NCBI GenBank assembly: GCA_019419555.1
Contig: DXZR01000051.1
Location: forward strand, 1 to 6,130
Length of the DNA: 6,130 bases
Direction of reading: 5' to 3'
From: Collinsella sp.
GTDB taxonomy: Bacteria; Actinomycetota; Coriobacteriia; Coriobacteriales; Coriobacteriaceae
The position numbers and the translations under genes were made by a program. Under the pieces are notes generated by a model. That model was given only the letters and a program-made list of their open reading frames with translations. It did not search any database and had not been told where the DNA came from. Position 1 is the stretch's first letter; each line of letters begins with the position of its first letter. This document shows, piece by piece, positions 5,973 to 6,130 of the stretch.

Positions 5973-6020
5973 TGACTCCTTTTTTGTGTTTAACCCCTGT
6001 CATGTATGTGGCAGGAGTCA
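5973..6020 (-). promoter_or_regulatory. ptsH leader hairpin covering the Shine-Dalgarno sequence
   Basis: On the minus strand TGACTCCT (plus 6013-6020) and AGGAGTCA (plus 5973-5980) are perfectly complementary over 8 bp, with a 32-base purine-rich loop. The second arm contains the whole ptsH AGGAG, so the folded leader would hide the ribosome binding site. The pairing is seen directly; a regulatory role is inferred. Confidence 0.5.
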
Positions 6021-6034
6021 GATTCACGACGTTG

Positions 6035-6040
6035 TTTATA
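6035..6040 (-). promoter_or_regulatory. Probable -10 element of the ptsH promoter
   Basis: TATAAA on the minus strand lies in an AT-rich patch (plus about 6032-6065) that stands out from the GC-rich surroundings. It would start transcription near plus 6028 and give a leader of about 59 bases containing the whole Shine-Dalgarno hairpin. No good -35 is present at 16-18 bases; TAATAT, overlapping it by shifting three bases upstream, is an alternative -10. Confidence 0.45.
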
Positions 6041-6086
6041 TTAACTCACATCAAACGGTTTTTCATTGTGTTTCGCACGAATTGTT

Positions 6087-6108
6087 GGACAGATGTCGTT
6101 CGCTGTCC
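6087..6108. repeat. Inverted repeat upstream of ptsH, possible operator
   Basis: GGACAG (6087-6092) and CTGTCC (6103-6108) form a perfect 6-bp inverted repeat with a 10-base spacer. It would be centred about 70 bases upstream of the proposed ptsH transcription start, a position suited to an activator. No regulator family is recognised. Confidence 0.3.
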
Positions 6109-6130
6109 GCTCGCCTGCCGGGCGGGGCGG

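Noticed and set aside
6035..6059. A CRP-like site (TGTGA) near the ptsH promoter.
   Set aside because: Only one half-site is present; the opposite half does not match TCACA at the required spacing.
6109..6130. A GC-rich run with short complementary parts at the right edge.
   Set aside because: There is no T run in either direction and the window ends before any gene or structure can be judged.

Overview
The window is a compact run of minus-strand genes from a moderately GC-rich bacterium. The protein sequences look most like the Coriobacteriia (Collinsella-type Actinobacteria): an EI starting MYQGVNASEGIGIG, PfkB kinases with NGKGL and CAGD motifs, and an actinobacterial-style class II CCA enzyme with a C-terminal HD domain. 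That assignment comes from recall and style, not from a search. Nothing suggests a mobile element, prophage, CRISPR array or other transferred island.

In the direction of transcription (high to low coordinates) the order is: ptsH (HPr, 5706-5969); a hairpin terminator and probable promoter; ptsI (enzyme I, 3869-5572); a GC-rich hairpin without a U tract; a PfkB-family sugar-phosphate kinase (2862-3794); an intrinsic terminator; a second, paralogous PfkB kinase (1741-2673); an intrinsic terminator; cca (tRNA nucleotidyltransferase, 182-1576); and a tRNA-Glu(CTC) gene that runs off the left edge (1-54). No intergenic stretch exceeds 190 bases between genes; the last 161 bases (5970-6130) are the ptsH leader and upstream region.

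The first four genes form a functional group. EI takes phosphate from PEP and passes it to HPr, which supplies the sugar-specific EII permeases (none are in this window). EIIs of the fructose type deliver sugar 1-phosphates, which kinases of the FruK/LacC type convert to bisphosphates for glycolysis. The two kinases are the same length (310 aa) and clearly duplicates, but each has its own terminator, and the downstream copy appears to have its own promoter, so they can be expressed separately. cca and the tRNA gene are an unrelated tRNA-maturation neighbourhood.

The coding content is ordinary housekeeping and carbohydrate metabolism; I found no undescribed system. The points worth a second look are regulatory: an 8-bp inverted repeat that would bury the ptsH Shine-Dalgarno sequence, an overlapping terminator/promoter/inverted-repeat arrangement between ptsH and ptsI, and mutually exclusive hairpins in front of the first kinase. 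In the proteins, both kinases have a Cys in place of the first Gly of the GAGD catalytic motif.
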